From contig CAMLCH010000003.1 in the NCBI GenBank assembly GCA_946478525.1, forward strand, positions 1-64,000: a DNA stretch of 64,000 bases. The letters are read 5' to 3'. The notes beneath the pieces were generated by a model, which saw nothing but the letters and a program-made list of their open reading frames with translations, was not told where the DNA came from and ran no database searches. The stretch comes from Snodgrassella alvi_G (lineage in GTDB: Bacteria; Pseudomonadota; Gammaproteobacteria; Burkholderiales; Neisseriaceae). The translations under genes and the position numbers were made by a program. How positions within the stretch are numbered: position 1 is the first letter of the stretch; the number at the start of each line of letters is the position of its first letter. Positions 9,882-19,144 of this stretch are shown one piece after another.

Positions 9882-10060
9882 TCATTTTATTGCTTCAAAG
9901 CAACATTAAGTAAATAAATAATATTAAAATATAAAGCAATTAATTAAACTATTACCATATTTATAATTTATTTAATATTATATTCTTTAAATAGGTTCAT
10001 TATTTTTATCATTTTTTTACACAATTTGAACCGGATACACTGATAGAATGGAGAATACTG

Positions 10061-10510
10061 GTGGTTAATACATCTAGATACTCATCCCTGAACATCGTCC
10101 TGATTCAGACTCGTGAAGCATTACTCTCTCATTTTCGCCCTATGTTGAACGATATTGGTGTTACTGATCAGCAATGGCGTATTATTCGTTTACTGGCTGA
10201 ACATGGCATAATGGATTTTCAGGATCTAGCCAAACAGGCATGTATTTTACGTCCGAGTTTGACCGGTATACTAACCCGACTGGAAAAACTTAATTACGTT
10301 GTCAGACTAAAACCATCTAATGACCAGCGACGTGTCTTTCTTAAACTGACAAACGAAGGCGAACATCTCTATGAAAATCTTTGCAAGGCTATTGATGCAC
10401 GCTATAAGAGACTTGAAGAACAATTTACTCACGAGAAGCTGCAACAATTAGGACAACTGCTAAAGGAATTTACTGATATTGCCATTGATAAAAACGAAGA
10501 ACATTCTTAA
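10061..10510 (+). CDS. MarR-family regulator, FarR/NadR (HpaR-like)
   Basis: A 149-residue winged-helix repressor. The core, from TDQQWRIIRLLAE through LAKQACILRPSLTGILTRLEK to KPSNDQRRVFLKLT, is almost the same as remembered neisserial FarR/NadR. That protein represses the fatty-acid efflux pump farAB and the adhesin gene nadA, and responds to 4-hydroxyphenylacetate. It is also related to HpaR of homoprotocatechuate degradation. The GTG start has GGAG about 6 nt upstream. No farAB, nadA or hpa genes lie in this window, so its targets are elsewhere or different. The long AT-rich gaps on both sides contain no recognisable partner gene. Confidence 0.88.
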   Translation: MVNTSRYSSLNIVLIQTREALLSHFRPMLNDIGVTDQQWRIIRLLAEHGIMDFQDLAKQACILRPSLTGILTRLEKLNYVVRLKPSNDQRRVFLKLTNEGEHLYENLCKAIDARYKRLEEQFTHEKLQQLGQLLKEFTDIAIDKNEEHS

Positions 10511-11266
10511 TCCAATTAATTAAATCACTACCAATTCCTATCAATGTTCTGAGCAGCCCATATTAATTTGCTCATACCATTCATATCCACTTACTTATAT
10601 GAAGTGGGTACCATAAAGTGTAACTATGGGTATAGCAACATCGACAATGTATTATTTTAATACGCTAAACATGACTCAAGATTTAGCCGTGGATAATTGT
10701 GTCTTTTTCAATTTAGGCTAAACGGCTTTAGTGAAATTATTGAGATAGACATTTTTATTGAGGTATAGCCATAGCACAACAATGTTTTAGAGCAATATCT
10801 ATGGATTTGTCTTATATTTTATATTTATGATAGTCACAGCTTGAATATTTACAATAACCAATTAGCAGTGAATTTACAGCAACATTGTTAAGCCCACAGA
10901 TTGCATATATTTATGAGAAATATTAAATTTATGAATAGATTATACTATTACGTTATCGATAAGTTTTTTATATAAATTTAGAAATATTTATAGCGAGTTT
11001 TATGCTATCGACAGAAATATAATGGAACTAGCCAAAATGATGGTTTTAATTTTTTAATTAACCCATTTGTAATATGATCCGGTAAAACTACTCATTCTTG
11101 CCCCAGATTCTTATTTATTCAGCATATTTCTATCTCTATGCAGGCATAATAAAAATGATAAAACCAACTATTATTAACAGAAAAATTATATGGGATACTT
11201 TTTGTTTACCATCTAGATTATTATAAAAGAACTAAAGGAATGAAAACGAACTGTAACCCTTTATAT
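10511..11266. other. Long AT-rich intergenic region after the MarR gene
   Basis: No coding frame is convincing. Short inverted repeats occur, such as TTTAGCC...GGCTAAA around 10682-10724, with an overlapping AGCCGT...ACGGCT. Their role is unknown. Confidence 0.4.
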
Positions 11267-11425
11267 TTATGAAATCAGATGACATTTCCTAAGAATAAAA
11301 AGCATTGCCACCTGATAATCTTCATCATTATATTTTTGTTTAAGAGTTAATTTGTGGATGGTCAGTTGTGACTGTGTTTGAGTTTTATAACCTTCAAACT
11401 GAAATGGATAAAATATTTTTTCCAT
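11267..11425 (-). pseudogene. Small open frame of unknown function (52 codons)
   Basis: On the minus strand an ATG at 11425, preceded by GGATAAAA, opens a 52-residue frame starting MEKIFYPFQFEG. It has a charged, protein-like composition (a segment LKQKYNDEDYQ), and the frame stays open for about 12 codons upstream of the ATG. I do not recognise it. It may be a genuine small protein or the 3' remnant of a longer gene. Confidence 0.25.
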
Positions 11426-11561
11426 TTTTATCCATTCAGTTTTTGAATATCCGCAGAATCAGGGATCATAACCTCATATCCGCGTATGAACAGAGAAAAA
11501 CCGACAGCAAAATAAACCGTCATAGCCTTCTCTGTTGTTTTTTCTGCTGTAGGTTTTTAGC

Positions 11562-11611
11562 AAAAAATCAATAATTTCTGATTAAGATTTTAATTACAAT
11601 CAGAAATTATT
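11562..11611 (-). terminator. Terminator of fba, overlapping the stop codon
   Basis: A 14-bp inverted repeat (11570-11583 with 11598-11611) includes the fba stop codon. On the minus strand it is followed by TTGATTTTTTG. Confidence 0.65.
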
Positions 11612-12671
11612 TAATAATCTGAATCAACTCACCTTTAGTATAACGATTGGCCATTTTATCAAGCGAAATCGGCTTAATCTTATCGGCTTGTCCGTCTGCA
11701 CCAAAAGCCACATAACGATCAACACAGATCTGCTTCATGGCTTTAATGGTTTCTGTAAAATATTTGCGCGGATCAAATTCAGCCGGATGAGTAGCCAGAA
11801 AACGACGAATAGCGCCAGTGCTGGCTAAGCGCAGATCAGTATCAATATTGACCTTACGCACACCATATTTAATACCCTGTACAATCTCTTCAACCGGTAC
11901 ACCATAAGTTTCCGGAATTTCACCACCATATTCATTAATCACCTGTAACCATTCCTGCGGAACAGAACTGGAACCATGCATCACCAAATGTGTATTCGGC
12001 AAACGTTCATGGATTTCACGAATACGATCAATACGTAAAACATCGCCGGTAGGCTTACGGGTGAATTTATATGCACCATGACTGGTACCAATTGCGATCG
12101 CCAGCGCATCAACACTGGTATCCTGCACGAAACGAACTGCTTCATCAACACTGGTCAGCATCTGGTCATGACTAAGTTTACCAACCGCACCCACACCATC
12201 TTCTTCACCAGCATCTCCGGTTTCCAGATTACCCAGACAGCCAATTTCGCCTTCAACAGAAACACCACAAGCATGAGCCATATAAACTGTTTTACGCGTT
12301 ACATCGACATTATATTCATAAGTCGAAGGTGTTTTGCCATCACTTAACAGTGAACCATCCATCATCACTGACGAAAAACCAAGCTGAATAGAACGCTGAC
12401 AAACTTCGGGAGAGGCACCATGATCCTGATGCATTACTACCGGGATATGTGGAAACTCTTCAGTAGCAGCCAAAATAAGATGTCTTAAAAACGGTGCACC
12501 AGCATATTTACGTGCACCGGCACTGGCCTGAACAATCACTGGAGCATTAACTTCATCAGCTGCTTCCATGATTGCGCGCATCTGTTCCAGATTATTTACG
12601 TTAAACGCCGGTAAACCATAGCTATTTTCAGCAGCATGGTCGAGCAGTTGGCGCATAGAAACTAAAGCCAT
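11607..12671 (-). CDS. fba: Fructose-bisphosphate aldolase, class II
   Basis: A zinc-dependent aldolase that interconverts fructose-1,6-bisphosphate with dihydroxyacetone phosphate and glyceraldehyde-3-phosphate. The metal-site motif MHQDHGA is near residue 85. Downstream blocks HGSSSVP and VNIDTDLRLA belong to the class II phosphate and active-site loops. The ATG at 12671 has GGAGAA 6 nt upstream and begins MALVSMRQLLDHAAE, as in Neisseria. The open frame reaches 12719 without a ribosome binding site. The 354-residue length matches the Calvin-type class IIA subgroup. It is monocistronic with its own terminator. Confidence 0.96.
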   Translation of the reverse strand: MALVSMRQLLDHAAENSYGLPAFNVNNLEQMRAIMEAADEVNAPVIVQASAGARKYAGAPFLRHLILAATEEFPHIPVVMHQDHGASPEVCQRSIQLGFSSVMMDGSLLSDGKTPSTYEYNVDVTRKTVYMAHACGVSVEGEIGCLGNLETGDAGEEDGVGAVGKLSHDQMLTSVDEAVRFVQDTSVDALAIAIGTSHGAYKFTRKPTGDVLRIDRIREIHERLPNTHLVMHGSSSVPQEWLQVINEYGGEIPETYGVPVEEIVQGIKYGVRKVNIDTDLRLASTGAIRRFLATHPAEFDPRKYFTETIKAMKQICVDRYVAFGADGQADKIKPISLDKMANRYTKGELIQIIK

Positions 12672-12799
12672 GAGATTCTCCGTGAATAAATGATAAATTA
12701 GGACAAAAAATCGGAGCAATTATAACACCATCAGCCTACCTTGTTATCTAGGTAAATGTCTTAGTTGTTCTGATAAACAACCATCTTATTGGTAATAAT

Positions 12800-13735
12800 C
12801 TAAGCAAACAAAACTATCTGCTCATGGTTGATATTCAGAGGCAACCAATCTCCAACATTTACCGGCTGTGTCAATGGCAACCACCAATGCAATAGACCAT
12901 ATTTCGGGTGTTGCAGCTGTACATCAAAATTTCTGACCGTCGGATTAACAGCTCTGACCTGTACCTGTGTCCCATGTTCAGTATCATATTGCATTGCCGT
13001 TTGCGGTATATAATATTCATCAGTAACGTTATCACAACCCAATAAACGAGCTGCCCAGGCACTTACCGGCCGAGCCAGCAATTCTGCTGCTGTACCCTGC
13101 TGTACCCATTGCCCCTGATACAATAAACATATCCAGTTTGCCATCGCAAACGCTTCCTGTGGGCTATGTGTAACCAATACCGCCGGACAATTCTGTTGAC
13201 GTATCAGGCTCAGGGTTAATTGCTGCAAACTACCACGTAAAGTAGTATCCAGTGCGGAAAAAGGTTCATCCAACAATAATCCTTGCGGGCGCAAAATCAA
13301 AGCACGCGCCAAGGCTACACGCTGGCGCTCACCGCCAGACAGTACCTGAATACGTCGCTGTGAAACATCAGCTAGCCCTATTTCATCGAGAAGTTCACAG
13401 GCTTGCTGGCGCGCTTGTGCTTTTCTGACACCATGCATGCGCAAACCAAAAGCCACATTTTGCCAGACATTCAGATGAGGTAATAAAGCATAATCCTGAA
13501 ACATCAGACCGAGTCGACGCTGCTCTGCAGGCAGTTGGGTTACATCATTATCATCTATCCACACTGAGCCCTGATCAGGGCGAACTAAGCCTGCAGCTAT
13601 ATTCAGCAAGGTAGATTTACCACTACCACTTTCTCCTAACACCGCAATCAGCTCGCCATCATTAACTTGCAGATTCAGATCTTTTGCCACGCTTTTACCA
13701 GCAAACTGCTTATGAATGTGCCGCCAGCTTAACAT
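12800..13735 (-). CDS. thiQ: Thiamine ABC transporter ATP-binding protein
   Basis: ATPase subunit of a thiamine/TPP importer. Walker A GESGSGKST is near residue 35, the signature LSGGERQRVALARAL near 130, and Walker B LLLDEPFSALD near 153, followed by the H-loop VTHSPQEA. The chosen ATG (13735) overlaps the thiP stop by 8 nt, with AGGA upstream. At 311 residues it is about 80 longer than Escherichia ThiQ. The extra C-terminal part looks like a TOBE-type domain, as in PotA/FbpC ATPases. The operon order B-P-Q and the thiamine-type binding protein argue for thiamine rather than iron or polyamine. Confidence 0.85.
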   Translation of the reverse strand: MLSWRHIHKQFAGKSVAKDLNLQVNDGELIAVLGESGSGKSTLLNIAAGLVRPDQGSVWIDDNDVTQLPAEQRRLGLMFQDYALLPHLNVWQNVAFGLRMHGVRKAQARQQACELLDEIGLADVSQRRIQVLSGGERQRVALARALILRPQGLLLDEPFSALDTTLRGSLQQLTLSLIRQQNCPAVLVTHSPQEAFAMANWICLLYQGQWVQQGTAAELLARPVSAWAARLLGCDNVTDEYYIPQTAMQYDTEHGTQVQVRAVNPTVRNFDVQLQHPKYGLLHWWLPLTQPVNVGDWLPLNINHEQIVLFA

Positions 13736-15303
13736 AGCGTTTTTTCCTTTCTGGCTGTACACCATTCCAATAAACTAAAAATCAGCGTAGCTAACAACAT
13801 TAATATAAACGTTAACACCATTGCCCGATCATAATTATCACGTCCCGGAATACCCAGATAATGATAAATCAGCGTAGTCAATGTTTGCCATTCTGGTCGC
13901 GATAAAAACAATGTGGCGGCAAACTCGCCAACACAGGTGGCAGCAGCCAGCGCCAGTCCGCGTTGCAGTGCCGGTCGCAACAAAGGCAATGTCACATATA
14001 CCCATACTTGCCATTTACTCGCTCCCAGTGTTCGTGCTGCCTGTGCATACTGAGGTGGTAAACTGTCCCATGCCGATAAAACATCTTTGGTAATAAACGG
14101 ATAGGCCAGTAATGCATAGGTTGCAATTAACATACTTAAAGACGCTGTGTATTCCGGATAACACAATAACAGGCCAAAGGAAATACAGACTGGAGAAACC
14201 ATAAAAGGTAAAAATGTGATGCTACGTACCCATATCAGACGATGAGCCAGTGCTGCATGACAAAATCCCAATAGCAATGCCATAACCATAGCTATTAATG
14301 TGAAACGCAAAGTATTAGTCACAGCTTGCCAAGTGTCTTCATTTGATAGAACCAGCCAAGAGCTGCCTGCCGAAAAAGCACGCCAGCACACTGCTAACAA
14401 GGGCATAGCACAACAAATCAGTAAAACTAATAAAGACAGTAATAAGCCAGCTTTCTGACCAATAGTAGCGGGTAACTGTGGTTGTAGTATCTGTACTGTC
14501 GCTTTCTGAGCAGTTCGCTTACTCAACCAAGCATACAACACACCAGCCAGTAATGTGACGGCCAAAGCCCAGATTACCAGTACACCTGCCTGTGCGATAT
14601 CCAATTCATAAGCTATCAACTGATAGATCTGTACTTCCAGCGTACTGTATCGTTCGCCACCCAAAAGTAAAGCCAGACCAAAGCCTGAAAAACAGTATAA
14701 AAAAACCAGACACATAGCACCGGCCAACCATGGCATAATTTGAGGCCATTCCACCTGTACAAATCGCTGCCACACATTAGCACCCAAACTCTGGGCGGCA
14801 TATAACCGGTTTGCCGGTACCTGACATAATCCCTGATAAGCTGCGCGTACCATTACGGGTAGATTAAAAAACACATTACCATAAAGAAGTAAATAAGGTG
14901 TTCCATCCCAACCGCTCCAGAGTAGCCCTTGCGCACCGAATAAAGCCAGCACACCCATAGCTGCGACTAGCGTAGGCATCACAAACGGCAGCATCAGAAG
15001 CCGTAATACCCATTCTCGACCACGAAACTGTAAACGAGTAATTGACCACGCTATCGGAACACCCAGTATCAAGGTTAATATACTACTGATACCGGCCTGT
15101 AATGTTGTCCAGCCCAGTAAGCGTCGCATATAGTCGTCCTGCCACACCATCCGGTAACTTTCACCATCGGATTGCTGCATCATTGTCCACATGGGTAACA
15201 ACACCACAGCCAGCAAGAATAATAATGGCAGCAATACCGCCATTAGTGTCAGCAGGTTCGTCGCCAGAGCACCAAATTTTTGCCCATTACAGTTATACTT
15301 CAT
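13729..15303 (-). CDS. thiP: Thiamine ABC transporter permease (two fused modules)
   Basis: A 524-residue inner-membrane protein made of two binding-protein-dependent permease modules in tandem. Each module ends in an EAA loop that contacts ThiQ: AAQSLGANVWQRFVQVEWP in the first half and AARTLGASKWQVWVYVTLP in the second. About 12 transmembrane segments are visible. Length and architecture match ThiP. FbpB-type iron permeases share the fused layout, so substrate assignment rests on ThiB. It lies 102 nt after thiB across an intercistronic hairpin and overlaps thiQ by 7-8 nt. Confidence 0.88.
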   Translation of the reverse strand: MKYNCNGQKFGALATNLLTLMAVLLPLLFLLAVVLLPMWTMMQQSDGESYRMVWQDDYMRRLLGWTTLQAGISSILTLILGVPIAWSITRLQFRGREWVLRLLMLPFVMPTLVAAMGVLALFGAQGLLWSGWDGTPYLLLYGNVFFNLPVMVRAAYQGLCQVPANRLYAAQSLGANVWQRFVQVEWPQIMPWLAGAMCLVFLYCFSGFGLALLLGGERYSTLEVQIYQLIAYELDIAQAGVLVIWALAVTLLAGVLYAWLSKRTAQKATVQILQPQLPATIGQKAGLLLSLLVLLICCAMPLLAVCWRAFSAGSSWLVLSNEDTWQAVTNTLRFTLIAMVMALLLGFCHAALAHRLIWVRSITFLPFMVSPVCISFGLLLCYPEYTASLSMLIATYALLAYPFITKDVLSAWDSLPPQYAQAARTLGASKWQVWVYVTLPLLRPALQRGLALAAATCVGEFAATLFLSRPEWQTLTTLIYHYLGIPGRDNYDRAMVLTFILMLLATLIFSLLEWCTARKEKTLC

Positions 15304-15330
15304 TATTCGTCATCAATATATCCAAACAAT

Positions 15331-15356
15331 AAATCAGGGCAGTTACGCCCTGATTT
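15331..15356 (-). promoter_or_regulatory. Intercistronic hairpin between thiB and thiP
   Basis: A 10-bp perfect stem (15331-15340 with 15347-15356) with a 6-nt loop lies between the binding-protein and permease genes. It lacks a T-run. Hairpins in this place often stabilise the upstream message, so more binding protein than permease is made. Confidence 0.6.
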
Positions 15357-15405
15357 ATCTGTTTTCATATAGGTTGTTAAACACCTGAATCCTGTTTATT
15401 TGCAG

Positions 15406-16413
15406 TTATCGCTGTACCACACGTACCCACCGACTAACCCAGTTTTGCTGTTTGGCAGCGATATCAGCCGAATTTAGCTGAGAAGCAATTGGCGGTACAT
15501 TAACATGACTGAAATATTTTGACAAAGGGACGCCTTTTACCGCCGGATAAACCCACATAGAAGTTTGGGCTGCAGACTGTACACTATTACTTTGTAAAAA
15601 TTGAACCAGCTTTGCAGCCAGCACCGGCTGTTTGGCTTTATTCAAAACTGCTACCCCTTCGACATGGCGGAATACAGCACCCTTAAAACGTAAATCCCCT
15701 GATGGTGGTGTTTGATACTTACCTTTGCTGAAATAGACTTCGGCCGCCGGGCTGGTAGAATAGCTTAAGACCATCGGACGACTGCCACCATTAAGGGTAA
15801 AATCAGTGTAATAGGCTTCACTCCAGCCTTTGGTTATTTTCACCCCGTTTTCACGCATTTTTTTCCACCACTGAAACGTGGCTTCTTCACCCATATCAGC
15901 AATATTTGCCAGCAGGAATCCAAATCCTACACTGGAAGTAGCTGGGTTTGGTATTACCAACAAATTTCGGTACGCAGGGCTGGCTAATTCAGCCAATGAT
16001 TTTGGCAGCGCCTTGCCATGCTTCTGGAACCACGCTTTATCATAATTGATAGTTATATATCCGTAATTCACAGCTACGGCCTCAGGTAAAGTTGCATTTA
16101 CGGCACGGCTAGCTGGCTGGGTGGAGGCAAAGAGATTAAACTTTTTCCCTTTCATAACATTTATGTTATCCACACCATAAACCACATCTGCAATGGGGTT
16201 ATTGCGCGTTAAAATCAGCTTGTTGATCATTTCATTACCACTACCGACTTTAACCACCACCAGTTTGGCATTATTCTCCCGCTCAAATTGCGTGATCAAC
16301 TCTTTCGGTATTGAAAATGCATTATGTACTGCCAGACGTACCTCTGTTTGTGCCTGTGCACCCCATGACAACATCAGACACAGTATCGCTGCCAACCACT
16401 TGCCCGCTTTCAT
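15406..16413 (-). CDS. thiB: Thiamine-binding periplasmic protein
   Basis: Solute-binding protein of a thiamine/TPP ABC importer. A cleavable signal peptide ends near AQA (residue 22). Blocks shared with Escherichia TbpA/ThiB, from memory, include ADVVYGVDN, IPNPATSSVGFGFLL, TKGWSEAY, LSYSTSPAAEVYF, MWVYPAV and the C-terminal W-x-x-x-W pattern (NWVSRWVRVVQR). The ATG at 16413 has GGAGGT 5 nt upstream. An in-frame GTG lies 6 nt earlier. It heads the thiBPQ operon. No TPP riboswitch is visible in the 245 nt before it, unlike thiM at 41.8 kb. Confidence 0.88.
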   Translation of the reverse strand: MKAGKWLAAILCLMLSWGAQAQTEVRLAVHNAFSIPKELITQFERENNAKLVVVKVGSGNEMINKLILTRNNPIADVVYGVDNINVMKGKKFNLFASTQPASRAVNATLPEAVAVNYGYITINYDKAWFQKHGKALPKSLAELASPAYRNLLVIPNPATSSVGFGFLLANIADMGEEATFQWWKKMRENGVKITKGWSEAYYTDFTLNGGSRPMVLSYSTSPAAEVYFSKGKYQTPPSGDLRFKGAVFRHVEGVAVLNKAKQPVLAAKLVQFLQSNSVQSAAQTSMWVYPAVKGVPLSKYFSHVNVPPIASQLNSADIAAKQQNWVSRWVRVVQR

Positions 16414-16597
16414 TCCCACCTCCGGTTAATTCCTAAGAATCTTTTGCACTTCATCATACCTGTTTTACCGTTATATGTTGAAAATATGATCGCTTTTTAT
16501 AATATTTTGACATTTACACCTAAAAATAATTTAACTAAACATTTAAAATATTTAATATGCATATTTTTTTATTAATACCAATTGCCAAAGCATATAA

Positions 16598-16627
16598 GGT
16601 CAGCCACGCAAGCCAGCGAACTGACCT
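16598..16627. repeat. Short inverted repeat AGGTCAG/CTGACCT
   Basis: A 7-bp inverted repeat with a 16-nt spacer sits between the Sel1 gene stop and the thiB promoter region. It might serve as a weak terminator or an operator. No T-run follows. Confidence 0.3.
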
Positions 16628-16658
16628 CGGCGGCAGCCATGCAGTCTGATGTTGTATA

Positions 16659-17297
16659 TTATTTGTCATCATGCCAGCCTAAATAGTCTAACATAATATC
16701 CATAGGCGGTTTTTTACTCTTTACCTGATGCAGTGCTTTAAAAACCACTTTACCCTGCTCAATTTCCGCTTTGGTCATTCTGGTTTCAACTTCTGCAAGA
16801 TTATGCGATGCTTCTCTGTCTTTAAGAATTGCAGCACTGGCAAACAAAGCCCATGCAACAGAAATATTTTTAGGCAGAATTTCGCCATTGAGTGCCATCA
16901 CTCCCAGATTGTTCATGGATTTGCCGTCACCTCTGTTCAGACCATTAAAATAATAGCCCATGGCTTTACCCCAATCCTTTTTTACACCTAATCCACGCTC
17001 ATACAATACAGCAAGATTACCATTGGCTTTTACATTGCCTTTTTTTACAGCCTGTTCGTAATATTTTGCTGCAGTAGCATAATCCTGCGGTACACCCAAA
17101 CCCATTTCATACAGCGTACCTAAACTGTTATATGCCCGTGCATCATCACTTTCATTAATGGCTTTCTGAAATAAAACTAGGGCTTTATCATATTGCCGCT
17201 TTTGAGCAGCTGCAGCGGCATCATCATAAGTCCCTGCCCAGCACATTTGTATCAAAGCAGAGCATAAACAAAATGCTATTAATATACGTCGTAACAT
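16659..17297 (-). CDS. Exported Sel1-repeat (TPR-like) protein
   Basis: A 212-residue protein with a signal peptide (hydrophobic residues 5-20, cleavage near CWAG). It carries three or four Sel1-like repeats: A-x-x-x-Y-x-x-A followed by A-x-x-x-LG-x-x-Y-E-x-GLGV. Examples are the segments ending YEMGLGVPQDY and YERGLGVKKDW. Such repeats form a helical solenoid for protein-protein contacts in the periplasm. The last repeat is degenerate. No partner is apparent from the neighbours, and the function is unknown. Confidence 0.8.
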   Translation of the reverse strand: MLRRILIAFCLCSALIQMCWAGTYDDAAAAAQKRQYDKALVLFQKAINESDDARAYNSLGTLYEMGLGVPQDYATAAKYYEQAVKKGNVKANGNLAVLYERGLGVKKDWGKAMGYYFNGLNRGDGKSMNNLGVMALNGEILPKNISVAWALFASAAILKDREASHNLAEVETRMTKAEIEQGKVVFKALHQVKSKKPPMDIMLDYLGWHDDK

Positions 17298-17355
17298 CTT
17301 GCAGCCTTTCCTATATAATTTTCTGCAAATTATTCCTGAAAAAGTGAATGCATTT

Positions 17356-17523
17356 TTACTGGCTTAAAATCAAACTGGTATCAGATTCCGCAGCAAGGAC
17401 ATTTAGCTGGTTGATTAACATCCTTTCACCGCCATACTCTTCTACATCCAAAGCAATCCCATAATTGCGCCGGTAATTATATGCATCAGCCCATAACAAC
17501 AAAGTATCATACTGTTTATATAG
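17356..17523 (-). pseudogene. 3' gene remnant of unknown family
   Basis: A 55-codon frame with no start codon near its beginning reads like the C-terminus of a folded protein: segments LLLWADAYNYRRNYGIAL and EEYGGERMLINQLNVLA, then a stop. It begins straight after an in-frame stop, and the DNA further upstream is AT-rich and non-coding. I take it as the remaining tail of a lost gene. Small polymorphic-toxin immunity proteins can look like this, but I cannot name a family. Confidence 0.4.
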
Positions 17524-18133
17524 TCAGCCAGCCCCAAAAATTAATTTTAATTAAAATAATTATTCAGACCATATTAGCAAAAACCGACATTACATGATGA
17601 TTTTTTTACAGTATTAATATTTTTGTCTAAAGATCATCATGATGATTGCCATATATCAATTCTACTCAAACGTAGAGCTGATGCAAATCAAACTATTACC
17701 GAGGTTATTTTCAATACGAATCTTTATAGATATGAAGAGAATATGTTACGGCTGATACGTCCGAGAATAACTCAGATAAATTGAATTAATAAAAATCAAT
17801 ATTAAGTCAAATCATATCTTCTACTACCAGCTGAAAGAGAGTATACAGTCAATCAGAATTTGATTAAGAAATGACCATTCAGGCTGCCAGAAAATCCTCA
17901 AGTAAACAGGATAACTTGAATATTTGTTAGCCAAACTTACTTTTCGGTAGACAACTATCAAATCAATAAATCTGAAACCGAAATAAGCAATACTTCATGT
18001 TAATATGCATATTTAAACAAATTCACTATAGATATCCGTTATATTAATTTCATAACAACAATGGATTCTGTTTGATTAGCATAGAAATTTTCGCCTCTTT
18101 GGCTAATAATTGCGCTTTATAGTATCAACAACA
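17524..18133. other. Intergenic region with a possible second remnant
   Basis: A plus-strand frame at 17623-17784 (53 codons from a TTG, stop TGA) has a charged composition but no ribosome binding site, and may be a relic or chance. The minus strand at 17878-17889 reads TGGCAGCCTGAA, one base from a DNA uptake dialect (AGGCAGCCTGAA) described for Kingella. No other gene is visible. Confidence 0.35.
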
Positions 18134-18778
18134 ATGACTTCTCATTATTGGTTATTTGATTTAGATAACACTTTGCATCACGCCGATGCAGGCATTTTTG
18201 CCATTATCAACCACCATATGACAGCTTATCTGGCTGAACACCTACAATTAAATCATACAGCTGCTTCTGCACTGCGACAACGATACTGGCAACAATATGG
18301 CGCTACGCTGGCCGGACTCAAACTGCATCACCCGCAAATCGATATTCAGGACTTTCTGCTTGCCAGCCATCCGCTGGAATTAATCTTGTCACAGCTCAAA
18401 CCTATGTCTAACCTGCATCAGACCTTACCTGCATTACCCGGTAAAAAAATTGTGTTATCCAACGGACCAATACATTATGTACAGGCACTTATTCAGGCAA
18501 TGCAGTTGCAAGCATATTTTCAACAGCTGATTGGTATTGATAATATTAACTACCACTACAAACCTCATCCGCGAGCTTACCAGACTGTATGCAGGCAACT
18601 GGCCATTCATCCCAGTCAATGCATTATGGTGGATGACAGTCTGGCTAACCTGCAAACAGCAAAAACATTGGGCATGCGTACCGTATGGTTTGGACAACAT
18701 ACTTATCCTCAGACAGGCATTGATGTCGCCGTAGCCAATATGCCGGCACTGGCAAAAATTGGCTCGGTTTTGCTGTAA
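18134..18778 (+). CDS. HAD-superfamily pyrimidine 5'-nucleotidase-like hydrolase
   Basis: A cytoplasmic phosphatase of the haloacid dehalogenase superfamily. Motif I is DLDNTL near residue 10, motif II LSNGP near 110, motif III lysine in YKPHPRAY near 145, and motif IV VDDSLANLQTA near 168. The spacing and the KPHP-x-AY block fit the Sdt1/pyrimidine 5'-nucleotidase subgroup, which dephosphorylates UMP/CMP-type nucleotides. The ATG at 18134 is preferred because it starts just before the catalytic strand. The frame extends to a TTG at 18110. No clear Shine-Dalgarno sequence is present. Confidence 0.82.
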   Translation: MTSHYWLFDLDNTLHHADAGIFAIINHHMTAYLAEHLQLNHTAASALRQRYWQQYGATLAGLKLHHPQIDIQDFLLASHPLELILSQLKPMSNLHQTLPALPGKKIVLSNGPIHYVQALIQAMQLQAYFQQLIGIDNINYHYKPHPRAYQTVCRQLAIHPSQCIMVDDSLANLQTAKTLGMRTVWFGQHTYPQTGIDVAVANMPALAKIGSVLL

Positions 18779-18848
18779 ATTCCTGTACGTCACCACCTAA
18801 ATTCACTACAATAAACATATACAACATGAAAACGAAAAGGGTGACACT

Positions 18849-19106
18849 ATGCGTGCTGGAATCTGTTTTGTCTGTGGTTTACTGGCTCTTAGTGGATGTG
18901 CATGGGAAACTTATCAGGATGCCAGCGGGCAAACCAAATTGCGTCAGAAATATGAGCCGGGAACTCGAGTAGTTTATCAGGATGGTACTTATTCAAATAA
19001 CATGCGTTATAACAAATTGCGTCCGGAACCGCATGCCATGAAACCAACAGTTGGTGACGTTAATGAAAAATTACCTGCTAATACCAAGTGGGAAAGCAAT
19101 GAATAA
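18849..19106 (+). CDS. Small lipoprotein of unknown function
   Basis: An 85-residue product with a lipoprotein signal and lipobox ALSGC (lipidated Cys17). The mature part is short and hydrophilic, with a segment YEPGTRVVYQDGTYSNN. AGGG lies about 9 nt before the ATG. It sits between the nucleotidase and a strong terminator. No function can be assigned. Confidence 0.75.
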   Translation: MRAGICFVCGLLALSGCAWETYQDASGQTKLRQKYEPGTRVVYQDGTYSNNMRYNKLRPEPHAMKPTVGDVNEKLPANTKWESNE

Positions 19107-19144
19107 TGGTTTCCATGAGTAAAACCAAAATACTATGAATGTTT

